From: Anabaena catenula FACHB-362
GTDB taxonomy: Bacteria > Cyanobacteriota > Cyanobacteriia > Cyanobacteriales > Nostocaceae
Assembly: GCF_014698735.1 (NCBI RefSeq)
Contig: NZ_JACJTQ010000009.1
Span: 1 to 64,000, forward strand
DNA length: 64,000 bases
Direction of reading: 5' to 3'
Below the pieces are notes generated by a model. The model was not told the origin of the DNA. It did no database searches and saw only the letters and a list, made by a program, of their open reading frames with translations. Of the stretch, positions 54,972-62,683 are shown one piece after another. A program made the position numbers and the translations under genes. The first letter of the stretch is position 1. Every line of letters starts with the position of its first letter.

Positions 54972-55820
54972 CTATCGTTGTCCTATACCTTCAGCCATTA
55001 ATTGTTGATTTAGTTTAGCAAAGGTATCATCATTATATTGTGTACAAAGTTCAGGACGTTTCGGTGATTTAGCTGTGTACGCAAAGAATAAAGTTGAACG
55101 TTCTTCAGTCCTGACAGTACCATGATGCAAAACATTTCTGGGATCTACAAAAATTACAGTTCCAGCTTTTCCAGGGCAAGATTTCCAAGCTGATTTGGGG
55201 ATAAATTTGCTTAACTTTGCATCATTTATACCTAAATAATTAGATTCCCAAAGTTCATAATCAACTCGATAATAATTCAACCACTCTAAAAGATTAGAAG
55301 GTAAAGGTACATATTCAAATGGCCCGTGTTTTTCTGTCACATCATTTAAATAGATAATGACTTTAATCATGCGACGATCTTCAGAATCTTTATGCCATAG
55401 CAGTGTTTGTAATTGCTGATCATTGGGGAAATCTTTCCGCAAATGCACACCATGAAAAGCTATAGATAATCCTATATAATTTTCAATGATATTTTGCAGT
55501 CGTGCTTCACTTCCCCAGGTAAAAAATTCTGGTAAATCTGTAACTGTATAAATTTGTGGTAACTTGTAACCTGCATGAATATCCCGTGGAGTAACCATCC
55601 TGTTTACATGACTTTCAGCCCCCATCAACATTTGTGTAGTTGATGGTAATCCTAAATCTGCAAGTGTTGTCATATAAACACCTTCTCGTTTTAGAGTTTC
55701 AGCAATTATGCGATCATGTCCTGTTAATGCAGGTAATTTACTTGTATGCTGCCAAAGTTTAGTTCTATAAACTAATTCACTTTCTAATGCTGATATTTTC
55801 TCTTTAACACTATTGAACAT
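54972..55820 (-). CDS. Phytanoyl-CoA dioxygenase-like Fe(II)/2-oxoglutarate oxygenase
   Basis: A 282-residue protein with the double-stranded beta-helix iron motif: HKD in LLWHKDSEDRRMIKVIIYL (about residues 140-160) and the distal His in RNVLHHGTVRTEERSTLFFAYT. These features fit the phytanoyl-CoA dioxygenase superfamily. It may hydroxylate a lipid or sugar intermediate, but its substrate is unknown. Location between RfbC-like and GT2 genes suggests tailoring of the polysaccharide or its lipid carrier. A start at ATG 55820 gives a complete N terminus. Confidence 0.82.
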   Translation of the reverse strand: MFNSVKEKISALESELVYRTKLWQHTSKLPALTGHDRIIAETLKREGVYMTTLADLGLPSTTQMLMGAESHVNRMVTPRDIHAGYKLPQIYTVTDLPEFFTWGSEARLQNIIENYIGLSIAFHGVHLRKDFPNDQQLQTLLWHKDSEDRRMIKVIIYLNDVTEKHGPFEYVPLPSNLLEWLNYYRVDYELWESNYLGINDAKLSKFIPKSAWKSCPGKAGTVIFVDPRNVLHHGTVRTEERSTLFFAYTAKSPKRPELCTQYNDDTFAKLNQQLMAEGIGQR

Positions 55821-55872
55821 AATAGCACACTCCCTTAAAAAATGGATATTCTAATGCACAATACATAAGAAA

Positions 55873-56880
55873 TCATGACTCATTATTTCTTATTTGTTGA
55901 GTAGAAATTTCAGCAACTTTTTTAACTTTCAATTCTCTGATTGGCATTAATTCAAATGCTGCCAAACTAGCTAAAGCTAAAAAAGGAACTACTGTTTTAA
56001 TAGCCGACACAGGCCATCTTCTAATTGCTCCTAAAAAGACTTTCAAGTCTACTTCATGATAGTTTTGTAAAAGCATCCGACAACAATATGCTTTAGAGTA
56101 TCCAACTTCCTCAAGTTTTAAAATAACTTCAGGTATGTGTTGATATTGCATTAAAAGTGCAGACTTTGGCTCTTTTTGCCAATAACTTACACCAACAACA
56201 CATTCTAAGTAAGTCTCTTTAGTGACAATTACTTTGCCATTAGCAGCACAATATCCTGCTAAATATGCTAAAGATATCCAATTATTACTAGCAGTTGGCC
56301 AAATTTGTAGAGCGCGTTTAACTAAGTCAGTCCGATATACTGTAGCAGTTAGAAAAATTACTGCACCTACACTTTTAGCAAAACAATGTTCAAATATTGC
56401 TTTACCATCACCTTCACCATCTTCACTATCCGCATCAAACCAGCGATTACCAACTATTTTAGGTGGATGAACTGCTTCACCAGTAATTTTATTTCTCCCA
56501 GAAAAATTGAGAAATAATAATGATAGATCCTCAATGTTTTTAATTTTGCTCATCACATAAGCAACTGCTCTTTCCTGAATTGGATCATCATCACCAATCG
56601 TCCAAACATATTTTGTTGTCGAATAACTTAGGCAATAAATAATATTTCGCATTACGCCTATGTTTTCAGGATTTTTATTTGACTTAAATGTGATATCACT
56701 CAGAATATTTTGCCATTTTTTAATGATAGATTGAGTGTGATCTGTAGAGCAGTTATCAGAAACTAGAATTTCACACTCTGATTCAAAGCCTTTAATAGCT
56801 TGAGACAACCATGTTAATTGTTTATCAAGTAGTTCGGCTCGGTTGTAAGTAGGGATAGCAATGGTCAGTATTTTAGTCAT
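55873..56880 (-). CDS. GT2-family glycosyltransferase (paralogue 1)
   Basis: A GT-A enzyme of about 335 residues: KILTIAIPTYNRAELLDKQLTWL, ECEILVSDNCSTDHTQ, and YVWTIGDDDPIQERAVAYV with the metal-binding DDD. The C-terminal region has a hydrophobic segment (TVVPFLALASLAAFELM). ATG 56880 is preferred to TTG 56886. It is a close paralogue of the gene directly upstream (56941-57912), sharing whole motifs such as IPTYNRA, QLTWL and GDDDPIQER. Part of the HEP cluster. Confidence 0.92.
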   Translation of the reverse strand: MTKILTIAIPTYNRAELLDKQLTWLSQAIKGFESECEILVSDNCSTDHTQSIIKKWQNILSDITFKSNKNPENIGVMRNIIYCLSYSTTKYVWTIGDDDPIQERAVAYVMSKIKNIEDLSLLFLNFSGRNKITGEAVHPPKIVGNRWFDADSEDGEGDGKAIFEHCFAKSVGAVIFLTATVYRTDLVKRALQIWPTASNNWISLAYLAGYCAANGKVIVTKETYLECVVGVSYWQKEPKSALLMQYQHIPEVILKLEEVGYSKAYCCRMLLQNYHEVDLKVFLGAIRRWPVSAIKTVVPFLALASLAAFELMPIRELKVKKVAEISTQQIRNNES

Positions 56881-56940
56881 GTTCAATCAGGGTTATAAAT
56901 TTATCAAATTGCCAGGATGTAACTATTAACTCTAGTCGCT

Positions 56941-57912
56941 TCAAGAAGTCATTAATTGCGTTTCAACATCATTATTTTTTCTCGATACTAAGATAAGTCT
57001 ATAAACAGATTTACCGATTACCCCCAAGTAATAAAAAATTACCCTAAGTGCTAATAAAGGCCATCTTTTAAAAGCACCTATTAAAATTCTCCAATCATTT
57101 AAAGTGACCAGATTTTTTAAAATTTTACTTTGACAAAATCTAGAGGAATAGCCTATAGTTAAAAGCTTTAAATAAACTTCAGGTATGTGGATATATTGCA
57201 TCATTAATGCTAATCTTGGATTTTCTTCCAAATAGCTGGCGTGCATTGTGCATTCTAGATAATTATCTTGAGTTACAAATACACTTCCATAAAGCGCACA
57301 AAATCCCGTCCAATATGCTTGGGATGCCAAGTTTTTCACAGAAGTTGGCCAAGTTTTTAAAGCACGTTGTACTAGTTCTGTTTTATAAACTACTGCTGTC
57401 ATGAACAGCACACCACCAAAGCTTTCCTGTAAATAACGTTGAAATACGTTTTTGCTATTAGTCGCTGGCTCATCATTATTACTCTTAAACCAATGTTCGA
57501 CAATGATTTTATTTGTTCGTTTATCACGACCAGAACAGTTGAGAAACATTAATGTTAAACTTGGATGCTGCTTGAGTGTAGTTACTACATAAGCAAGACT
57601 TCTTTCTTGAATGGGATCATCATCACCAACCGTCCAAATATACTGGCCACTAGCTGACTGTATACAAAAAGCGATATTAGGCATTAAACCTATATTTTTA
57701 CTGTTCCTATTATTGAGGAATACGGTATTACTAAATCTGGCTTGCCATTTGTTAATTATTTCTTGTGTGTTATCGTCTGAACAATTATCAGAAACAATAA
57801 TTTCACATTCAGATTCAAAACCTTTGATTGCTTTTGCTAACCAAGTAAGTTGTTTATCTAGCAATGTAGCACGATTGTAAGTAGGAATAGCAATAGTCAG
57901 TAATTTATTCAT
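56941..57912 (-). CDS. GT2-family glycosyltransferase (paralogue 2)
   Basis: A GT-A enzyme of about 323 residues: MNKLLTIAIPTYNRATLLDKQLTWL, ECEIIVSDNCSDDNTQ, YIWTVGDDDPIQERSLAYV. It is collinear with the following gene over its length, clearly a tandem duplication product that has since diverged. ATG 57912 gives the same N terminus as its paralogue; an in-frame TTG at 57930 lacks a ribosome site. The two may add different sugars or act successively. Confidence 0.92.
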   Translation of the reverse strand: MNKLLTIAIPTYNRATLLDKQLTWLAKAIKGFESECEIIVSDNCSDDNTQEIINKWQARFSNTVFLNNRNSKNIGLMPNIAFCIQSASGQYIWTVGDDDPIQERSLAYVVTTLKQHPSLTLMFLNCSGRDKRTNKIIVEHWFKSNNDEPATNSKNVFQRYLQESFGGVLFMTAVVYKTELVQRALKTWPTSVKNLASQAYWTGFCALYGSVFVTQDNYLECTMHASYLEENPRLALMMQYIHIPEVYLKLLTIGYSSRFCQSKILKNLVTLNDWRILIGAFKRWPLLALRVIFYYLGVIGKSVYRLILVSRKNNDVETQLMTS

Positions 57913-58047
57913 GATATATATGGTAATCAATCCTAAATAATTAGGAGTTCATTTGGCTAAAAATCAGAATTTTCCTTGGTATATTCGAGACTTCCGAACC
58001 AAATATATTTGATTTGATTCGGAAAATTGTCCTAACTTATCTTCAAA

Positions 58048-59076
58048 TTATTGTTGACTCCAGAAAAAATCTTGATCAATTTGTTGAGTACGAATTAGAT
58101 ACTCTAACTGCTTTAATCTTGTAAATCCTCGAAACAAGAAAGTATCTTCATTCATGTGGATTTGACTGAATAAATCAAATAACTGTTGAGCGCCGCGTTG
58201 AGCATTCCAATCACACTTAAATCCGGGGAGAATTGTGTTGATTTTCTCAAAAGATACTCGATAACTGCGGTTATCTGAACCGTTATTACCAAAAGACAAT
58301 TTACAACCAGGGAAAGTATCAGCAATAATTTCTGCGATTTCTTTAACCCGATAATTATTTGTTGTATCTCCGACGTTAAAGACTTGATTGTGGACAATAT
58401 CTCTAGGTGCTTCTAAAGCGCAAACAATGGCTTTACATATATCCAAAGCATGAACTAATGGCCGCCAAGGTGTACCATCACTGGTCATTTTAATTTCTTT
58501 GGTAGTCCATGCTAATCCTGACAAGTTGTTTAAAACAATATCAAATCGCATTCTAGGAGAAGCACCAAAAGCTGTAGCATTCCGCATAAAGATGGGAGAG
58601 AAATCATCATCAGCTAATGGTTTAACATCTCTTTCTACTAATGTTTTACATTCTGCATAAGCCGTTTGGGGATTAACAGGTGATTCTTCTGTGACATCAT
58701 CTTCACTAGCAACGCCATAAACACTGCAAGAAGACATATAAACAAAACGACGTACACCTACTGCTTTAGCTAAGTTAGCAAGGCGAACTGAACCTAAATG
58801 ATTAATTTCATAGGTAATATTGGGTGCTAATTGTCCGGTAGGATCATTGGAAAGTTCTGCCATGTGAACGATTGCTTCTACACCCTGTAAATCTTCAGGA
58901 GTAATATTACGAATATCTTTGTTGAGGGTTTTAGCTGTTACGTCTGTTCCGTTATATAGCCAACCAACTTTATAAAAACCAGTATCTACGCCCAGAACTT
59001 CATGACCTCTTGCAATTAATAAAGGAGGTAGTAAAGAACCTAGATAGCCTTCTGTTCCTGTTACTAATATTTTCAT
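58048..59076 (-). CDS. NAD-dependent sugar-nucleotide epimerase/dehydratase
   Basis: A 342-residue extended SDR enzyme. The NAD motif is VTGTEGYLGS (residues 5-14), VHMAELSNDPTG follows, and the catalytic SSCSVYG plus YAECK (Tyr-x3-Lys) are intact. The C-terminal substrate region has NRSYRVSFEKI. In the same cluster a glucose-1-phosphate cytidylyltransferase and an RfbC-like epimerase occur, so it likely acts on a CDP- or other NDP-hexose. It could be the 4,6-dehydratase or a 4-epimerase/reductase. Specific reaction not determined. Confidence 0.9.
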   Translation of the reverse strand: MKILVTGTEGYLGSLLPPLLIARGHEVLGVDTGFYKVGWLYNGTDVTAKTLNKDIRNITPEDLQGVEAIVHMAELSNDPTGQLAPNITYEINHLGSVRLANLAKAVGVRRFVYMSSCSVYGVASEDDVTEESPVNPQTAYAECKTLVERDVKPLADDDFSPIFMRNATAFGASPRMRFDIVLNNLSGLAWTTKEIKMTSDGTPWRPLVHALDICKAIVCALEAPRDIVHNQVFNVGDTTNNYRVKEIAEIIADTFPGCKLSFGNNGSDNRSYRVSFEKINTILPGFKCDWNAQRGAQQLFDLFSQIHMNEDTFLFRGFTRLKQLEYLIRTQQIDQDFFWSQQ

Positions 59077-59492
59077 TGTTGTTATGTCCTATTTGTTGAT
59101 TAGTTAAGTTGTCGTAAGTTGAGAGTTTTATGCTGTCGCAGACTTCTGTTATTCCATCAAAGTTTTACAACTGCTTGTGCAAATATCCGCCTAATTTTTA
59201 ATGAAATAATTGGATATTTATCAGCATTTTGTCCGATATAAGTCCAAATTTTTAATCACTTTCATGGAGAAAAAAATAGCAGAAATAAAGATATCAGATC
59301 CAGTGAGGGCAATCGCAACTAAGCTGCTAGGCTGACAAATTTAACTTTTAGGCTGATGGAGCAGTTTTGCAGTCTTTTGCCCAAAAATAAAAATGTGCAA
59401 CTTAGAAGTGCGATTGCTGATGTAGATAGATATCTAAGTCTTTTTATTTTTGCCTTTTTAGTAAACTACGGTGGAAATAAAGCCTGGTGATA
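59077..59492. other. Intergenic region within the HEP cluster
   Basis: 416 bases between the lhgO-like gene and the epimerase gene, both minus strand. No hairpin or repeat of note recognised. It may carry an internal promoter for the epimerase-to-SAF block. Confidence 0.4.
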
Positions 59493-60704
59493 CTAGGCTA
59501 CTAAGCTTTGTAAATATGATTGTTGGGGTATTTGTGCCACAATTGCTTTACCAATTTCCAAGGAAGAGGTTGCTGCGGGAGAGGGTGCATTGCAAACATG
59601 AATAGAGTTGTTACCTTGGACGATTAAAAAGTCATCTACTAAGGAACCATTATTCATTAATGCTTGAGCGCGAACTCCAGCATGGGTGGGGACTAAATCT
59701 GCCGCTTGGACTTCGGGAATTAGTTTTTGTAAACTTCTGACAAAGGCAGCTTTACTAAAGGAACGAATGATTTCTTGAATTCCTTCATCAGCGTGTTTAG
59801 CTGCTAGTTTCCAGAAACCCGGATAGGTGATAACTTCGGCAAAATCTCTTAAGTCAAAGTCTGTTTTTTTGTAACCTTCACGTTTGAGACTGAGAACTGC
59901 ATTTGGCCCTGCATGGACACTATTATCAATCATTCGAGTAAAGTGGACACCCAGAAAGGGAAAATCGGGGTTAGGAACCGGGTAAATGAGTGTTTTGACC
60001 AAATAGCGTTTTTCTGGGGTTAGTTCGTAATATTCGCCCCGGAAGGGAACTATTTTGGCTTGGGGGTTAACTTTACCTAATTTTGCCATGCGATCGCTAT
60101 GCAATCCGGCACAATTAATCACAAACCGAGTTTCAAAACTACCTTTATTGGTTTCAATTACCTGATTTTTACCACTTTGGGAAATTTGTAAAACTTTGGT
60201 ATTGAGACGTAAATCTCCACCTTGCTGTTGAATGATTTCAGCGTATTTTAAACAAACTTGCTTGTAATTAACAATCCCTGTAGAAAATACACGAATTCCA
60301 CCTACACAACTGACATGAGGTTCAATTTCTTTAACTTCTTCGGGACTGATCCTTTGAACTGGTATGCCGTTCTCTAAGCCTCGTTTGTAGAGGGTTTCTA
60401 ATCTTGGTATTTCTTGTTCTTCTGTGGCAACAATAACTTTACCACAAATATCATGTTCAATTTCATGTTTTTGGCAGAATTCTACCATTGAGCGACTACC
60501 ATCACGGCAAAATTTAGCTTTAAAGCTGCCTGGTTTGTAGTAAATTCCTGAATGAATTACGCCGCTGTTATTACCTGTTTGATGAAATGCCCATTGACTT
60601 TCTTTTTCTAGCACTAATATCCGTGCATCATGATAGCGATTTCCTAGAGCCATCGCTGTGGAAAGTCCAACTATTCCTCCGCCGATAATCGCAAAATCAT
60701 ACAT
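59493..60704 (-). CDS. lhgO: L-2-hydroxyglutarate oxidase family FAD enzyme
   Basis: A 403-residue DAO-type flavoprotein. The N-terminal FAD motif is YDFAIIGGGIVGLSTAMALG. The region NNSGVIHSGIYYKPGSFKAKFC and the C-terminal VPTHAGVRAQAL are typical of LhgO/L2HGDH. Family members oxidise L-2-hydroxyglutarate to 2-oxoglutarate; the paralogue here may act on another 2-hydroxy acid or sugar acid, given its place in the HEP cluster. It begins 51 bases after the rfbF-like gene. The symbol indicates family only. Confidence 0.85.
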   Translation of the reverse strand: MYDFAIIGGGIVGLSTAMALGNRYHDARILVLEKESQWAFHQTGNNSGVIHSGIYYKPGSFKAKFCRDGSRSMVEFCQKHEIEHDICGKVIVATEEQEIPRLETLYKRGLENGIPVQRISPEEVKEIEPHVSCVGGIRVFSTGIVNYKQVCLKYAEIIQQQGGDLRLNTKVLQISQSGKNQVIETNKGSFETRFVINCAGLHSDRMAKLGKVNPQAKIVPFRGEYYELTPEKRYLVKTLIYPVPNPDFPFLGVHFTRMIDNSVHAGPNAVLSLKREGYKKTDFDLRDFAEVITYPGFWKLAAKHADEGIQEIIRSFSKAAFVRSLQKLIPEVQAADLVPTHAGVRAQALMNNGSLVDDFLIVQGNNSIHVCNAPSPAATSSLEIGKAIVAQIPQQSYLQSLVA

Positions 60705-60755
60705 TAGTAATTCTTCCCCACTCCAAAATCCACAATCTAAAATCCCAAATTGGTA

Positions 60756-61529
60756 TTACCAAATTTTCCAAGGAGCTTTATCACTCTGCCATAGATCCTC
60801 TAAGTAGTTTTTATCTCTTAAAGTATCCATTGGTTGCCAAAAACCACTATGTTTAAACGCCGATAATTGTTCCATATCAGCTAACTTTTCTAATGGTTCT
60901 TTCTCCCACACAGTTGAACTATCAGCAATAAAATCAATTACTTGTGGTTCTAGAACAAAATAACCACCATTAATCCAAGCACCATCACCTTCTGGTTTTT
61001 CTTTAAAACTGGTAATTTTTGTTTGTTCTTGTCCTAGAGAAATCGCCCCAAATCTTCCCGCTGGTTGGACTGCACTGAGTGTAGCTAGTGTGTTTTGTTC
61101 TCGATGGAATTTAATTAACTCTGTAATATTTATATTACTGACACCATCACCATAGGTAAAGCAAAAAGTTTCGTTACCAATATGTTCACGAACTTGCTTT
61201 AAACGTCCACCAGTCATCGTATTATCACCTGTATTTACTAAGGTGATGCGCCAAGGTTCAGCATATCCAGAATGTATACTCATTTGATTAAATCGCATAT
61301 CAAATGTCACATCTGACATATGTAAGAAGTAGTTAGCAAAATACTCTTTAATGATGTAACCTTTATAACCACAACAAATGATAAATTCATTAATCCCGTG
61401 GGAGGAATAAATTTTCATGATATGCCAGAGAATTGGCTTACCACCAATCTCAACCATAGGCTTGGGTTTGATACTGGTTTCTTCACTGAGGCGTGTACCA
61501 AGTCCTCCAGCTAAAATCACCGCTTTCAT
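60756..61529 (-). CDS. rfbF: Glucose-1-phosphate cytidylyltransferase
   Basis: A 257-residue nucleotidyltransferase that makes CDP-glucose from CTP and glucose-1-phosphate. It starts MKAVILAGGLGTRLSEETS, with the IKPKPMVEIGGKPILWHI segment, FCFTYGDGVSNI (metal and nucleotide site), SLGQEQTKITSFKEKPEG and WINGGYFVLEP. Length matches RfbF/DdhA of Salmonella-type CDP-deoxyhexose pathways. It is the first gene of the long minus-strand HEP cluster, as in Anabaena, so the sugar it starts is probably part of the heterocyst polysaccharide. Confidence 0.95.
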   Translation of the reverse strand: MKAVILAGGLGTRLSEETSIKPKPMVEIGGKPILWHIMKIYSSHGINEFIICCGYKGYIIKEYFANYFLHMSDVTFDMRFNQMSIHSGYAEPWRITLVNTGDNTMTGGRLKQVREHIGNETFCFTYGDGVSNINITELIKFHREQNTLATLSAVQPAGRFGAISLGQEQTKITSFKEKPEGDGAWINGGYFVLEPQVIDFIADSSTVWEKEPLEKLADMEQLSAFKHSGFWQPMDTLRDKNYLEDLWQSDKAPWKIW

Positions 61530-62044
61530 GCAATTAATTTCCTCGAAAATTGTCAGGTAGGTTATTATTTAAGTTGTCGGGATGAAGAGGATGCACAAAT
61601 ACTAGAGAAAAAATTCATTTTCATATAGTTATTTTTCTCTACCAACTATATAGAAACAATTTAACCGTAAATTGATGAAAGATTATGAAGAAAAAGTAAA
61701 TTAAGATACTTTATATATAAAAGCTTGATGAATATACTAATTCTGAGTTCAATTTTAATAAATTATACTAGTTGAGATTTTAGATTTTAGATGGTAAAAG
61801 ACTTACTGCATCAGCTTTATAATTTTCCATCTGTTACTATTTTTTTTGATACTTGGTATTAATAAAAGCAAATAAATATACAAATAATTAGCATCAAATA
61901 TTGCCTACCTCTAAAGGACTAATTTTTCCTGAAGAATAAGCAAAATAATGTTAATTATAATATGACGGTTATGGTGAGATGTAATATTGTGTCCAGTTGT
62001 TCGCTTTAGCGTATTCTTAGAAATATACTGATTATCTTAAATTC

Positions 62045-62113
62045 AGGGGTTTGAGACCCCTAGGTCTACACGTAGTCTCAGTTGAGTTGGGGTAATAGTC
62101 CCCGACTCCAACT
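62045..62113. repeat. Pair of hairpins
   Basis: AGGGG TTTGAGA CCCCT (62045-62061) and an imperfect GAGTTGGGG/CCCCGACTC hairpin (62084-62108, extended by GTT/AAC). They are adjacent and of the AGGGG/CCCCT style dispersed in Nostoc genomes. Checked as a tRNA and rejected. Confidence 0.7.
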
Positions 62114-62201
62114 GTCTTCAATGTTTAATTTTTAATTTTTAATTTTTAATAGGGTTGATGCGGTGAGTTTTGTTGATCAGCAATTATTCGGACTTGATTT
62201 A

Positions 62202-62309
62202 ATACGATGTCCGGCTAATTAGTTATGATTATGCCATTTGTGCAACAATCGCAAAATTCTCTTTCCCCCAGCTATCTTAATGATAAGTTTTTAACCGGAC
62301 ACGATATAT
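62202..62309. repeat. Inverted-repeat element with ATGTCCGG/CCGGACA ends
   Basis: Left end ACGATGTCCGG, right end CCGGACACGATAT. Relative of the element at 52924-53049 by its ends, but with a different interior. Confidence 0.7.
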
Positions 62310-62466
62310 AGCTGTAGCCAGGATAATTAGGACATTATTAATCCTTGAAACTTAGATATAATAAGGCTTTCCCTCCTGCCTCCTGCCCTCTGCCTCCTGC
62401 CTCCTGCTATAATACTGTCTCTCCTTAAAGTGAAACGGTATGAGGCGGAGATTTTTTTGACAAGTA

Positions 62467-62582
62467 ATATCAACAGGACTGACGCAGAATCATGAAAAAA
62501 CGTTCGCGCAGCGTCTCCGACAGGAGAAGAGAAGAAATAAGAATTTTCAGAGAGTTCTTGCGTAAGTCCTAATCAAGTCCGG
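62467..62582. repeat. MITE-like inverted-repeat element, copy 2
   Basis: Shares with 34663-34774 the left ATATCAACAGGACT(T/G)ACGCA and the right TTGCGTAAGTCCTAATCAAG ends. The interior differs completely: here a CGCAGCGTCTCC... stretch, there a hairpin. This conservation of ends and not centre is typical of mobile foldback elements. Confidence 0.85.
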
Positions 62583-62683
62583 TTGATTAATAATTGGTAG
62601 TTGGTAATTGGTGAAGAGATAATTGAGACAAGGTAAATAACAACAATACCAAAGCTATCAGCAGTAATTAGGCCAGCTTGATG

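Larger units (their letters stand above)
61530..62683. other. Long intergenic region full of inverted repeats
   Basis: 1.15 kb upstream of the HEP cluster. From left to right: AT-rich promoter-like DNA (61530-61960); a half copy of the TGTCC repeat end (61989); two hairpins (62045-62061 and 62081-62113); a (TTTTTAA)n tract near 62125-62150; an inverted-repeat element (62202-62309); a degraded CCTCCTG array (62371-62406); and the second copy of the 112-base MITE-like element (62467-62582). No gene seen. Confidence 0.7.

Noticed and set aside
62041-62115. Hairpin pair upstream of the HEP cluster considered as a tRNA
   Set aside because: No cloverleaf with anticodon and TPsiC arm could be formed; two simple hairpins.
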